Positions 27,152 to 35,983 of a stretch of 64,000 nt of DNA are shown in pieces. The stretch is from Novosphingobium sp. JCM 18896 (GTDB taxonomy: Bacteria; Pseudomonadota; Alphaproteobacteria; Sphingomonadales; Sphingomonadaceae): the NCBI RefSeq assembly GCF_025938095.1, contig NZ_JAPCZF010000002.1, positions 620,001-684,000 on the forward strand, read 5' to 3'. The position numbers were made by a program, and so were the translations under genes. Positions within the stretch are counted from its first letter, which is position 1, and every line of letters starts with the position of its first letter. The notes beneath the pieces are model-generated. The model searched no databases and was not told the DNA's origin. It saw only the letters and a program-made list of their open reading frames with translations.

Positions 27152-27224
27152 ACCGGCCCGCACCCCCATCCGACCTCCCTACGGTAGCATCCTAGAGGGA
27201 GGTCGGGTGGGGGTGTGGGCCGGT
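27152..27224. terminator. 29-bp inverted repeat between convergent genes
   Basis: Arms 27152-27180 and 27196-27224 pair at 27 of 29 positions around a 15-base loop; the core is CACCCCCATCCGACCTCCCT. There is no strong T-run. It separates the convergent GIN-domain and metallophosphoesterase genes and probably ends both transcripts or protects their 3' ends. Confidence 0.75.
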
Positions 27225-27267
27225 GCCGCGAGGCAAGGACGGATGTCCTTGCCGCACCCACCAAGAC

Positions 27268-28143
27268 TCAGTGAACCGGCGGATCCTCGGCGGGGACCGC
27301 CTGGACCGGCGCGACCGGCTCGTCGGCGCTGCGCGGCGGCAGGGCATCGGGGGGAACCTCGGGGATCTGCATCGCCGGGGTCGGCACGGCTTCCAGATTG
27401 CGGACCTTCACGCCGATCTCGCGCCCCGTGATCGTCAACTCGTTGAAGCTCGGCGGGGTCGAGCGGATGCGCCGCGACAGCGTGCCCGCACCGATCATGC
27501 GCACCGGCCCGAAGCGCGTGTCGTGCGACAGATCGAAGGCATCGTGGACGTGCCCCGACAGCACGGCGAGGACGTTGCGCGTGGCCAGCGCCTCGAGCGC
27601 GCGCTGGCCGCCGCGGGTGAGCGCGGTGCCGCGCGTGCCAGTCTCGACCAGCGGATGGTGGCAGGCGACGAGCACGCGCGTTCCCGCGGGCAGCGCGTCG
27701 ATCAGCCCCAGGGTGCGTTCGAGTGCCGCCTTGGTCACCCAGCCCTTCGACCAGTTCAGACGCCACTGCGCGCGTGCCGTGGTCTTGAGCGGCACGATCG
27801 CCACCCCGCCCGTGCCCTGGCGCAGCTCGAGCTTGCGCTCGATCAGACCCTCGATCTTGCGGAACCGGCGATAGGGATCGGTGAAACGCTCGAACAGGTT
27901 GAAATAGGGCAGGTCGTGGTTGCCGACCTCCACCGTGACCGGCACTTCGAGCCCCAGGATCCAGTCGCAGGCCGCGGCGAATTCGTGGCTGCGCGCACGC
28001 ATCGTCAGATCGCCGGTGATCGCCACCGCGGCGGGATCCTCGCCGGCGATGCACAGCTTGGCCCAGTCGAGCGCGCGCCGGTCCTCGAGCCCGAAATGGA
28101 TATCGCTGAAATGGAACAGCCGCAGCGGGGCGGGATCAGCCAT
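27268..28143 (-). CDS. Metallophosphoesterase, calcineurin-like
   Basis: A 291-residue cytoplasmic protein with all dinuclear metal-site motifs: SDIH (13-16), GDLT (44-47), GNHD (74-77), CHHP (161-164) and GHVH (197-200). The C-terminus is a Pro-rich tail. The substrate is unknown; cyclic nucleotides, UDP-lipids or phospholipids are possible. It overlaps the lipid kinase gene by 8 bases, so the two may act in the same lipid-phosphate pathway (inference). Confidence 0.9.
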   Translation of the reverse strand: MADPAPLRLFHFSDIHFGLEDRRALDWAKLCIAGEDPAAVAITGDLTMRARSHEFAAACDWILGLEVPVTVEVGNHDLPYFNLFERFTDPYRRFRKIEGLIERKLELRQGTGGVAIVPLKTTARAQWRLNWSKGWVTKAALERTLGLIDALPAGTRVLVACHHPLVETGTRGTALTRGGQRALEALATRNVLAVLSGHVHDAFDLSHDTRFGPVRMIGAGTLSRRIRSTPPSFNELTITGREIGVKVRNLEAVPTPAMQIPEVPPDALPPRSADEPVAPVQAVPAEDPPVH

Positions 28144-28990
28144 GTGCCGTGACCAGCATGTCGACGTCGCAATCGGCGAGGACGAACTCCACTTCCGTCG
28201 CCGCCGGCGAGGCGGCTTCGCCGTCGATCAACAATCCCATTTCGTCCCCTTCCGGGCAGGCAAGCCGCACCGACTGGTAGCATCCCAGGCTGTCATGCGG
28301 TCCTTCGCGGAAATTGCGCCGCAGCAGGGCCAGTCCCTGCAGGGCATAGTCGGACAGTGTTTCGGCATAATAGGCTTCGAGTTCAAGCCCGTTGCGGCCC
28401 GGAATGATCTGGATCGCCGAATAGCCCTCTGGCCGGCCGCAGTCGGGCGCGCGGCAATAGACCTTCGGCCCGCCGGTCGATTCCCCGATGGCTTCGGCAG
28501 CGCCCTTGATCGTGCCCAGAACGTCGGTGTCGCGCAGAGCCTCGCGCACGTCGGCCCAGGCGGCGCCAGGTCCGGCAAGGATGCCCGAGAGACCGTCGCC
28601 GTGCGGTGAGCGCACCAGCGCCGGCCGCTCGCGCCGGGCTAAGCCGGCGCCGACGCGGGCGATGATCTCTTGCGCCGTCGCCTCGCCGTGGAGCCGCTTG
28701 GCCAGCATGTTCATCGTGCCCCCGGGCAACACCAGGATGGTGCCCTCCCAGCCGTAGAGCCCGGTCACGATCGAATTCATCGTGCCGTCGCCGGTGAAGA
28801 TCACCAGCATGTCCACCTGGTTCCGCTGCAAGGCCTCGATCGTCGGCGCGCCCTCGTCGTGGAAGCCGACCCGGCGCGCGATCACGCAGGCCGCATCGGC
28901 GAAAGCCTGCTCGAGCTCGGCCAGGGCCGCATCGTTGTTGCTGCCGCTTGCCGCGTTGACCGCGAGCCAGATGGTTTTGCCTTCGAACAT
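28136..28990 (-). CDS. Diacylglycerol kinase-family lipid kinase
   Basis: A 284-residue protein with the DAGK catalytic motifs FTGDGTMNSIVTG (GDGTMN at 67-72) and LPGGTMNMLAKRLHG (90-100). Its C-terminal half shows the second lobe with LLIDGEAASPAATEVEF. Relatives phosphorylate diacylglycerol, sphingosine or undecaprenol. In a sphingolipid-making bacterium a long-chain-base kinase is one option, but sequence alone does not decide it. It overlaps the downstream metallophosphoesterase. Confidence 0.85.
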   Translation of the reverse strand: MFEGKTIWLAVNAASGSNNDAALAELEQAFADAACVIARRVGFHDEGAPTIEALQRNQVDMLVIFTGDGTMNSIVTGLYGWEGTILVLPGGTMNMLAKRLHGEATAQEIIARVGAGLARRERPALVRSPHGDGLSGILAGPGAAWADVREALRDTDVLGTIKGAAEAIGESTGGPKVYCRAPDCGRPEGYSAIQIIPGRNGLELEAYYAETLSDYALQGLALLRRNFREGPHDSLGCYQSVRLACPEGDEMGLLIDGEAASPAATEVEFVLADCDVDMLVTAHG

Positions 28991-29024
28991 GGCGAAGACA
29001 GCGCATTTTGCGCGCCGAGGTTCC

Positions 29025-29291
29025 CTAGACTTTCCCCGAAAGGATCAGCCAAGCCGACAGAGCGTTGACCAGGCTGTAGATCGCATAGCCCCAGGCCCAG
29101 CCGATCGCGCCCGCGTCGACCATCAGCATCGCGCCGAGCAGCATGAGGAATTCGACGACAAGGCTGAACCGACCGCCGAGCATGTGGACGAACCACGAGA
29201 CCTGGCCGAGCAGAACGTGCCCGCTCTGGAGCACCGCCTTGTGCATCGCGAAATTGGCGATGCCGAGCAGGAAGAGCACGACGATGGCCAC
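29025..29291 (-). CDS. Small hypothetical membrane protein
   Basis: An 88-residue protein from a GTG at 29291 with three hydrophobic segments (IVVLFLLGIANFAM, VVEFLMLLGAMLMV, WAWGYAIYSLVNALSAWLIL). No family is recognised. It is 34 bases upstream of the lipid kinase on the same strand and may head that operon. Confidence 0.6.
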   Translation of the reverse strand: MAIVVLFLLGIANFAMHKAVLQSGHVLLGQVSWFVHMLGGRFSLVVEFLMLLGAMLMVDAGAIGWAWGYAIYSLVNALSAWLILSGKV

Positions 29292-29496
29292 GGCGCGACT
29301 CTAGGCCGGACCCGCGACGAAGGCCAGCTTTCGCGATTCCGCCCCCGCCCATGACGTTCGTCGGCCCGAGATCGTCGCTCGTCGAGCGCCGACGTCCTTG
29401 ATCGTGCGAAGCCGGCTTTGGTCGAAGGATGCGGGAAGCGACGCGCCGGGCGGAGTAATACTTCCTCCAGGAATTCAGGAAGGAAGGGAAAACCAA

Positions 29497-29799
29497 ATGC
29501 GCAAGATCTTCATCAACTCGCTCGCCATCGCCGCCTCGATCCTCGCCGCCAGCCCGGCCCTCGCCGCCGACGCCAAGCTCGTGTGGAAGGACCTCGACCT
29601 CAGCACCGACGCGGGCAAGGCCGAACTCGACAGCCGCATCGACGCCGCCGCCCAGCAGGTCTGCTCGCCCGGCGCGATCACCGGCAGCCGCATCTCGCGC
29701 GGCGCCTCGGCGACCTGCCTGGCCGATGCCCGCAACGCGATGAAGACGCAGATCGCGGCGAAGATGGCTCCCGGCCGCGTCGCCAGCAGCGCCCGCTAA
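29497..29799 (+). CDS. UrcA family protein
   Basis: A 100-residue exported protein: signal peptide KIFINSLAIAASILAASPALAA, then the UrcA core KLVWKDLDLSTDAGKAELDSRIDAAAQQVCSPG with two Cys (QQVCSP and ATCLADA). The family is abundant in sphingomonads and Caulobacter and has no defined function; one Caulobacter member is induced by uranium. It has a strong AAGGAAGG ribosome site and its own terminator, so it is a single-gene unit. Confidence 0.85.
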   Translation: MRKIFINSLAIAASILAASPALAADAKLVWKDLDLSTDAGKAELDSRIDAAAQQVCSPGAITGSRISRGASATCLADARNAMKTQIAAKMAPGRVASSAR

Positions 29800-29874
29800 G
29801 AAGGTCACTCGCGCGGGGCAGCCCCCTCGCGCACGACCCGAACCAGCGGACGGGACTCCGGCTGGTTCAGCCTT

Positions 29875-29909
29875 GCCCGGTCCGGCACCCAAGCCGGGCC
29901 GGGCATTTT
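29875..29909 (+). terminator. Intrinsic terminator downstream of the UrcA gene
   Basis: GCCCGGTCCGGC and GCCGGGCCGGGC arms (12 bp, with one G-T type pair) enclose a 6-base loop, followed by ATTTTC. Confidence 0.8.
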
Positions 29910-29957
29910 CGTGTCTGTCCGCTTTCAGCGCAAGCGGCACCGGCCCGCACCTAAATC

Positions 29958-30698
29958 TCAGCGCCCGGCCATGGCTTTCGCGCGGGGCAGATAGGTCCGG
30001 CCGATACGCACGAGGCTGCCGTCGTCGAGTTCGGCCGACCAGGTCCCCAGCCCGTCGTGCTTGAGCCCGCGGATGCGGTCGCGACGCAGGATGCACGAGC
30101 GGTGGAGGCGGATGAACCGCGCCGGATCGAGCCGCGTCTCGAGCCCCGAGACCGTGTGCAGCAGCAGATAGCTGGTCTCGCCGACGTGCAGCCGGACATA
30201 GTCGCGCTCGGCATCGATGCGATCGACCTCGGTCGCGCCGACGCGCAGCAGTTCCGACCGGTGCGGCACCCAGAACTCGTCGAGCCATTCGCCCGAATCG
30301 CGCTCGTTCGTGGCGCGGCGCGCCAGCGCGCGGCCGACGGCGCGCTCGAGCCGATCGGGCGCGACGGGCTTGAGCACGTAGTCGACCGCCTCGAGATCGA
30401 AGGCCTCGACCGCGAAGTTCTCGTGCGCGGTGACGAAGATCACCACCGGCGGCACCGTGCCCTCGGCAGGAGTCTGCTTGGCGAGGGCGCTGGCGAAGGT
30501 CAGCCCGTCCATCTCGGGCATCGTGATGTCGAGCAGGACGAGATCGGGGGTCAGCGCCTCGATCAGCCGCAGCGCCTGGGCGCCGTCGCTGGCCGTACCG
30601 ACGACCGCGATGCCCGGCAGATTGGCGCAGACGATCTGCATCCGCTCGACCGCCAGCGGTTCATCGTCGACGATCAGCGTGCGAAGGACCTCACCCAT
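29958..30698 (-). CDS. LytTR-family response regulator
   Basis: A 246-residue protein with a receiver domain (Asp11/Asp12, phospho-acceptor Asp57 in LVLLDITMPEMDG, VTAHE, and the Lys in DYVLKPV) and a LytTR DNA-binding domain (about 140-246: LLRVGATEVDRIDAERDYVRLHVGE, FIRLHRSCILRRDRIRGLKHD, LVRIGRTYLPRAK). Its start overlaps the histidine kinase gene by 8 bases. Targets are unknown. Confidence 0.95.
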   Translation of the reverse strand: MGEVLRTLIVDDEPLAVERMQIVCANLPGIAVVGTASDGAQALRLIEALTPDLVLLDITMPEMDGLTFASALAKQTPAEGTVPPVVIFVTAHENFAVEAFDLEAVDYVLKPVAPDRLERAVGRALARRATNERDSGEWLDEFWVPHRSELLRVGATEVDRIDAERDYVRLHVGETSYLLLHTVSGLETRLDPARFIRLHRSCILRRDRIRGLKHDGLGTWSAELDDGSLVRIGRTYLPRAKAMAGR

Positions 30699-32046
30699 TC
30701 CCCAAGGGTAGGCGAATCACCGTGGCGAAACCACCCCCCAGCCGCGGCCCGGCTTCGAGGCTGGCCTTTCCGTCGAACCGCGCCTTGAGCCGGTCGCGGA
30801 CGTTGGCGAGACCGATGCCACAGCCCTCGGACTTGCTGCCGGGGCCGATACCGGGACCGTCGTCGCTGACCGTGAGCACCAGGGTCCGCTCCTCGGCGCG
30901 CGCGGTGATCGTCACGGTCACCGGCGTCTTGCTCGCCGCCACCGCATATTTGATCGAGTTCTCGACCAGCGGCTGCAGGATCATCCCCGGCACGGGCGCG
31001 TCGGCGAGCGCCTGCGGCACCTCGATCGCGGTGCGCAGACGCTCGGGAAAACGCACGGCCTCGATCTCGAGATAGAGCTTCTGCAGGCCGATCTCCTCCT
31101 CCAGCCGGACGTCACCGGTCGAATCGCCAGTCAGGCTGCGGCGGTAGAAGGTGGACAGCGTCTGGATCATCCGCTCGGCCGCCTCGCCCTTCCCCGTCAT
31201 GACCAGCGCCGACAGCGAGTTGAGCGTGTTGAACAGGAAGTGCGGGTTGATTTGGTAGCGCAGCGAGCGCAGCTCGGCAGCCTGGGCGGCGCGGCGGTAT
31301 TCGCCCTCGCGCCGTTCGGCCGCGCGCGCCTGTTCGGCGCTGGCGAGCGCCAGGTAGATCGCCGCCCAGGCCAGCAGCAGGAAGTAGCGCCCGAGGATCA
31401 GGTCGGCGTTGTCTTCCCAGAAGCCCGCCTCCTTCTTCTTCTGCGCGACGATCACGCGGGTCGTGCTCTTCGCCGCGTCGGACGGCGCGGGCGAGACCTC
31501 GTCGGGCGATGGTGGAGCGGGCGGGCTCGGCGGAGACGGCGGCGCAGGCACTTCGCCGGCTTCGTCGCCGTTGCGGATGATCAGCCGGCCGTTCTGCATC
31601 TCGACCACGCGGCCGTTCTTGCTGCGCACGACCAGCCGGCCATTGCCCATCTCGACCGAGGAGCCCCGCTCGTCGCGCAGGATGTCCATGCCGCCCTGGG
31701 CCTCGAGCCGCGTCTTGGCCTGGTGATCGAGGTCGGCGAAGACCTTGCCGTTGATCGTGGTCAGCATGACCGCGAGCGGCAGGCCCAGCACCATGACCGC
31801 ACCGACGCGCTGCCACAGCGGGCGCCGCGCCATGGCCACGAGCAGCGGCCAGAGCAGCGCGGTCCCGGCCATCGAGGCCAGGGTGACGAGCAGGCGACGC
31901 GAGAAGAAGGCGCTGTTGAACTCGTAGTCGAGCACCACCCCGCGCAGGGTCGCGAGGAGGAAATAGGTGGCCCAGAGCCCGAAGATGGAGGCCAGGACCA
32001 GCCGCGGCGGAACGCGCACGGGCCCGGCAATGGATTCGCTCATCAC
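30691..32046 (-). CDS. LytS-type sensor histidine kinase with a repeat-containing loop
   Basis: A 451-residue membrane kinase. Three helices (about 17-35, 51-72, 82-98) are followed by a loop of about 115 residues, a fourth helix (217-236), a His-kinase domain with LRYQINPHFLFNTLNSL (His269), the N-box QPLVENSIKYA and DDGPGIG. The loop holds two near-copies of VEM-NGRLVVR (131-141 and 148-158) and a Pro/Ser-rich stretch (168-188). The loop presumably faces the periplasm and could be the sensor. It is paired with the LytTR regulator. Confidence 0.9.
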   Translation of the reverse strand: MMSESIAGPVRVPPRLVLASIFGLWATYFLLATLRGVVLDYEFNSAFFSRRLLVTLASMAGTALLWPLLVAMARRPLWQRVGAVMVLGLPLAVMLTTINGKVFADLDHQAKTRLEAQGGMDILRDERGSSVEMGNGRLVVRSKNGRVVEMQNGRLIIRNGDEAGEVPAPPSPPSPPAPPSPDEVSPAPSDAAKSTTRVIVAQKKKEAGFWEDNADLILGRYFLLLAWAAIYLALASAEQARAAERREGEYRRAAQAAELRSLRYQINPHFLFNTLNSLSALVMTGKGEAAERMIQTLSTFYRRSLTGDSTGDVRLEEEIGLQKLYLEIEAVRFPERLRTAIEVPQALADAPVPGMILQPLVENSIKYAVAASKTPVTVTITARAEERTLVLTVSDDGPGIGPGSKSEGCGIGLANVRDRLKARFDGKASLEAGPRLGGGFATVIRLPLGNG

Positions 32047-32114
32047 CAGCGGAATAGCGCGTTCGGGGCAGATCGCGCCAGTCGCTTGGTCGATCCGCGT
32101 AGGGCGTTGGTGGA

Positions 32115-32138
32115 ATCCTCCCCGCGAGCGGGGAGGAT
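32115..32138. repeat. Short GATCCTCCC-type palindrome
   Basis: ATCCTCCCCGC and GCGGGGAGGAT are perfect 11-bp arms separated by two bases. It lies between the fumarase stop and the histidine kinase start, both on the minus strand, and may separate the two transcripts. Confidence 0.75.
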
Positions 32139-32145
32139 CCAGGAA

Positions 32146-33672
32146 CTACGAAACCGGCAGCAGCCCCTCGTCGGCGATCTTCTTCTGCCAGACCGGCGGC
32201 GCCAGCGTGTGGACGTTCTTGCCCTCGCTATCGACCGCGACGGTCACCGGCATGTCCTCGACGGTGAACTCGTAGATCGCTTCCATGCCAAGGTCGGCGA
32301 ACGCGATGACTTCGGCCTTCTTGATCGCGCGCGCGACCAGATAGGCCGCGCCGCCGACGGCCATCAGATAGGCCGACTTGTGCTTGGCGATCGATTCGGT
32401 CGCCGCCGGGCCGCGCTCGGACTTGCCGACCGAGGCCAGCAGGCCGAGGTCGAGCATCGTGTCGGAGAACTTGTCCATGCGCGTGGCCGTGGTCGGGCCG
32501 GCCGGGCCGACGACCTCGTCGCGCACCGGATCGACCGGGCCGACGTAGTAGATCACGCGGCCCTTGAAATCGACGGGCAGCTGCTCGCCCTTGGCCAGCA
32601 TGTCGGCAATGCGCTTGTGCGCGGCGTCGCGGCCGGTCAGCATCTTGCCGTTGAGCAGCAGGCGATCACCCTGCTTCCAGCCCTGGACCTCTTCGGGGGT
32701 CAGGGTGTCGAGATTGACCTTCTTGGCCTCCTTGCTCGGCGCCCACTGGACCTTGGGCCACTCGTCGAGCTTCGGCGTCTCGAGGAAGCTCGGACCCGAA
32801 CCGTCGAGCGTGAAGTGCGCGTGGCGCGTGGCGGCGCAGTTGGGGATCATCGCGACCGGCTTGCCCGCGGCGTGGCACGGCCAGTCGAGGATCTTGACGT
32901 CGAGGATGGTCGACAGGCCGCCGAGGCCCTGTGCGCCGATGCCCAGCGCGTTGACCTTGTCGAAGATCTCGATGCGCAGCGCCTCGATGTCGTTCTGCGG
33001 GCCGCGCGCCTTGAGCTGGCCCATGTCGATCGGCTCCATCAGGCTCTGCTTGGCGAGCTTGACGCAGTGCTCGGCGGTGCCGCCGATGCCGATGCCGAGC
33101 ATGCCCGGCGGGCACCAGCCGGCGCCCATCTGCGGCAGCATCTCGACCACCCAGTCGACGATCGAATCCGACGGGTTCATCATCTTGAACTTCGACTTGT
33201 TCTCCGAGCCGCCGCCCTTGGCCGCGACGTCGACCGAGATCTTGCTGCCCGGGACCATCGACACCGACAGCACCGACGGCGTGTTGTCCTTGGTGTTGCG
33301 GCGGGTGAAGGCGGGATCGGTCAGGACCGAGGCGCGCAGCTTGTTCTCGGGATGGTTGTAGGCCCGGCGCACGCCCTCATCGACCACTTCCTGGAGCGAC
33401 TTGTCGCTCTCGAGCCGGCAGTTCTGACCCCATTCGATGAAGACGTTGACGATGCCGGTATCCTGGCAGAGCGGACGATGGCCCTCGGCGCACATGCGGC
33501 TGTTGGTCAGGATCTGCGCGATCGCGTCCTTGGCGGCCGGGCCCTGCTCGGCTTCGTAGGCCTCGCCCAGCGCGCGGATGTAGTCCATCGGGTGGAAGTA
33601 GCTGATGTACTGCAGCGCGTCCGCGACGCTCTCGATCAGATCTTCCTCGCGGATCGTCACCATGTCAGCCAT
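32146..33672 (-). CDS. Fumarate hydratase, class I (4Fe-4S)
   Basis: A 508-residue single-chain class I fumarase that converts fumarate and malate in the TCA cycle with a labile [4Fe-4S] cluster. Cluster-type Cys residues appear in HRPLCQDTGIVNVFIEWG, GGTAEHCVKLAKQSLMEPID and PNCAATRHAHFTLDGSGP. The C-terminal domain has KGRVIYYVGPVDPVRDEVVGPAGPTTATRMDKF. I chose the ATG at 33672; one at 33663 is three codons further in. Confidence 0.95.
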   Translation of the reverse strand: MADMVTIREEDLIESVADALQYISYFHPMDYIRALGEAYEAEQGPAAKDAIAQILTNSRMCAEGHRPLCQDTGIVNVFIEWGQNCRLESDKSLQEVVDEGVRRAYNHPENKLRASVLTDPAFTRRNTKDNTPSVLSVSMVPGSKISVDVAAKGGGSENKSKFKMMNPSDSIVDWVVEMLPQMGAGWCPPGMLGIGIGGTAEHCVKLAKQSLMEPIDMGQLKARGPQNDIEALRIEIFDKVNALGIGAQGLGGLSTILDVKILDWPCHAAGKPVAMIPNCAATRHAHFTLDGSGPSFLETPKLDEWPKVQWAPSKEAKKVNLDTLTPEEVQGWKQGDRLLLNGKMLTGRDAAHKRIADMLAKGEQLPVDFKGRVIYYVGPVDPVRDEVVGPAGPTTATRMDKFSDTMLDLGLLASVGKSERGPAATESIAKHKSAYLMAVGGAAYLVARAIKKAEVIAFADLGMEAIYEFTVEDMPVTVAVDSEGKNVHTLAPPVWQKKIADEGLLPVS

Positions 33673-33852
33673 TATGCGTATCCCTATGCTCGGCTCTTGA
33701 GGCCAGAAATGCGCCGCCGCCATAGGCGCGAGAGCGGTCCCCGTCAAAGCGCTTGGCGAGCTTGCGGGGTTCGCCTAGAAGCGGGCGGCTTCGCGCCGGG
33801 GGAACGTCAGTACGGGGCCTCTCCCCAAAGGGCGCAATAGGGATTGCATTCG

Positions 33853-34455
33853 ATGACTTTGACCGAGAACCCGCCCGCTGCCACTTCGGACGCGGCCCGC
33901 CGCGCGATGATCGACAGCCAGCTCCGCACCAGCGGCGTCAACGAGCCCTGGGTGCTCGCCGCCATGGCCCGCGTCGCGCGCGAGGACTTCGTGCCCGACA
34001 ACGCCAAGGCATCGGCCTATATCGACCGCGCCGTGCCGCTGGGCGAAGGTCGCTTCCTCGCCGCCCCGGTGGTCCACGGCATGATGCTGACCGAGGCGCG
34101 CCCGAGCGCCGAGGACAAGGCGCTGATCGTCGGCGACGCCAAGGGCTATCTCGCCGCGCTGCTCGGCCCGCTGGTCGGCTCGCTCGATGCGCTCGACCCC
34201 GCCGACGCGGCCAAGCGCCGCTCGAAGGGCCCCTATTCGCTGATCGTCGTCGACGGCGCGATCGAGGAACTGCCCGCCGCGCTCGGCGCACAGCTGGCCG
34301 AGGGCGGTCGTATCGTCACCGGCCTGGTGCTGCGCGGCGTCACCCGCCTCGCCGCGGGCCGCAAGGCCGCCGGCGACGTGGCCCTGCTGCCGCTCGCCGA
34401 GCTCGGCATCCCCGCCCTTCCCGAATTCGCGGCCCCGAAGCGCTGGAGCTTCTGA
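33853..34455 (+). CDS. Protein-L-isoaspartate O-methyltransferase-like protein, probably degenerate
   Basis: A 200-residue protein with a clear PCMT start (RRAMIDSQLRTSGVNEPWVLAAMARVAREDFVPDNAKASAYIDRAVPLGEGRFLAAPVVHGMML). The SAM-binding motif, normally a glycine-rich EIGTGSGY segment, reads LIVGDAKGYLAALLGPL, and the catalytic region is shortened. It may not bind SAM and could be structural. It ends 2 bases before the tolC start, so it is likely cotranscribed with tolC. Confidence 0.82.
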   Translation: MTLTENPPAATSDAARRAMIDSQLRTSGVNEPWVLAAMARVAREDFVPDNAKASAYIDRAVPLGEGRFLAAPVVHGMMLTEARPSAEDKALIVGDAKGYLAALLGPLVGSLDALDPADAAKRRSKGPYSLIVVDGAIEELPAALGAQLAEGGRIVTGLVLRGVTRLAAGRKAAGDVALLPLAELGIPALPEFAAPKRWSF

Positions 34456-34457
34456 AC

Positions 34458-35978
34458 GTGCCATCATTCGGTCCGCGTGTCTGGCTTTTGGCCGGAGCCG
34501 CCCTCGCGGCGACTCTGGGCGCAGGCCCGGCGTGGGCCCCCGCGCAGGCAGAAGACCTGCGTTCCGCACTGATCGCCGCCTATAACACCAATCCCACCCT
34601 GCAGGGCGCGCGCGCCAGCCAGCGTGCCACCGACGAAGACGTGGCCATCCAGAAGGCCCCCGGCCGCCCCTCGATCACCGGCCAGGCGACGCACACCGAG
34701 TTCGTCAAGCAGAGCGGCAACAACTTCACCGCCCCCGATCGCAACCTCAACGCCCAGCTCTCGCTGTCGGTGCCGCTCTATTCGGGTGGCTCGGTGCGCA
34801 ATGGCGTGAAGGCCGCCGAGACCCGGGTCGAGGCCGGCCAGGCCGACCTGCGCGGGACCGAGAGCTCGGTCTTCAGCCAGGTCGTCGGCGCCTATATGGA
34901 CGTGATCCTCAACGAGGCCGTGGTCGGGCTCAACCGCAACAACGTTCAGGTGCTCGAGGTCAATCTCCAGGCCACCAGCGACCGTTTCGAGATCGGCGAC
35001 CTCACCCGCACCGACGTCGCCCAGTCGCAGTCGCGCCTGGCGCTGGCGCGCGGCGATGCGCGCACCGCCGAGGCCAATCTGGTCGAAGCGCGCGAACGCT
35101 ACATCCGCCTGGTCGGCCAGGTGCCCGGCATGCTCGAAGCGCCGCCGCCGCTGCCGGGCCTCCCCGCGAGCCCCGAAGACGCGGTGACGATCGCGATCGA
35201 CAACAATCCCGATCTCGCTGCCGCGCACGAGCGTCGCAAGGCGGCCGGCTATGACGTCAAGGTCGCCGGCGCGGGCCGCCTGCCCACCCTGAGCGCCTTC
35301 AGCCAGGGCACCTACAACGACTATTACGGCACCCTGGGCGGCAGCCTCGGCAGCACCCAGACCTTCACTCAGAGCGAGACGACCGCGCAGGTCGGCCTGC
35401 GCGCCAGCATTCCCATCTTCCAGGGTGGCCGCCCCGCCGCGCAGCGCCGCCAGGCCCAGGCGCGCGAAGGCGCGGCGATGGAGCAGGAGATCGAGGTCGA
35501 GCGCGGCGTGATCGCGCAGGTGCGCTCGGCCTATTCGTCGTGGCAGGCCTCGAACGAGATCATCACCTCGACCCAGTCGGCGGTCGACGCCGCCGGGCTC
35601 AGCCTCGAAGGCGTCCGCGCCGAGAACTCGGTCGGCAACCGCACGATCATCGACATCCTCGACGCCGAGCAGGAACTGCTGCGCGCACGCGTCCAGCTCG
35701 TCACCGCGCGGCGCAACGCCTATGTCGCGGGCTTCTCGCTGCTGGCGGCGATGGGCCAGGCCGAAGCGCAGGATCTGGGGCTCGACGGCGGGCCGCTCTA
35801 CGACCCCGACGTCAACTACAAGCGCGTGCGCGGCAAGTGGTTCGATTGGGACGACGATGCGGCGCCGAAGCCGCAATCCACCCGCACCGTTGACACGCCG
35901 CCCCAGGACGGCGAAATTCGCGGTTCGGAAGCTACGACGATTCAGTCGACCAATACCAATGCGCCAGGGGGTAAGTAG
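34458..35978 (+). CDS. tolC: TolC family outer membrane efflux protein
   Basis: A 506-residue outer-membrane channel of type I secretion or tripartite efflux. The signal peptide (VWLLAGAALAATLGAGPAWA) leads to two homologous halves: DLRSALIAAYNTNPTLQGARASQRATDEDVAIQKA and DAVTIAIDNNPDLAAAHERRKAAGYDVKVAGAGRLPTL, with NLNAQLSLSVPLYSGG and VGLRASIPIFQGG strands and long helical stretches. The last 60 residues are charged and probably disordered. The start is the GTG at 34458. Confidence 0.93.
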   Translation: MPSFGPRVWLLAGAALAATLGAGPAWAPAQAEDLRSALIAAYNTNPTLQGARASQRATDEDVAIQKAPGRPSITGQATHTEFVKQSGNNFTAPDRNLNAQLSLSVPLYSGGSVRNGVKAAETRVEAGQADLRGTESSVFSQVVGAYMDVILNEAVVGLNRNNVQVLEVNLQATSDRFEIGDLTRTDVAQSQSRLALARGDARTAEANLVEARERYIRLVGQVPGMLEAPPPLPGLPASPEDAVTIAIDNNPDLAAAHERRKAAGYDVKVAGAGRLPTLSAFSQGTYNDYYGTLGGSLGSTQTFTQSETTAQVGLRASIPIFQGGRPAAQRRQAQAREGAAMEQEIEVERGVIAQVRSAYSSWQASNEIITSTQSAVDAAGLSLEGVRAENSVGNRTIIDILDAEQELLRARVQLVTARRNAYVAGFSLLAAMGQAEAQDLGLDGGPLYDPDVNYKRVRGKWFDWDDDAAPKPQSTRTVDTPPQDGEIRGSEATTIQSTNTNAPGGK

Positions 35979-35983
35979 CGCAG

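Noticed and set aside
31240..33840. 866-codon open frame on the plus strand across the histidine kinase and fumarase genes
   Set aside because: It is antisense to two well-recognised genes and has the His/Arg/Gly-rich composition of a high-GC shadow frame.
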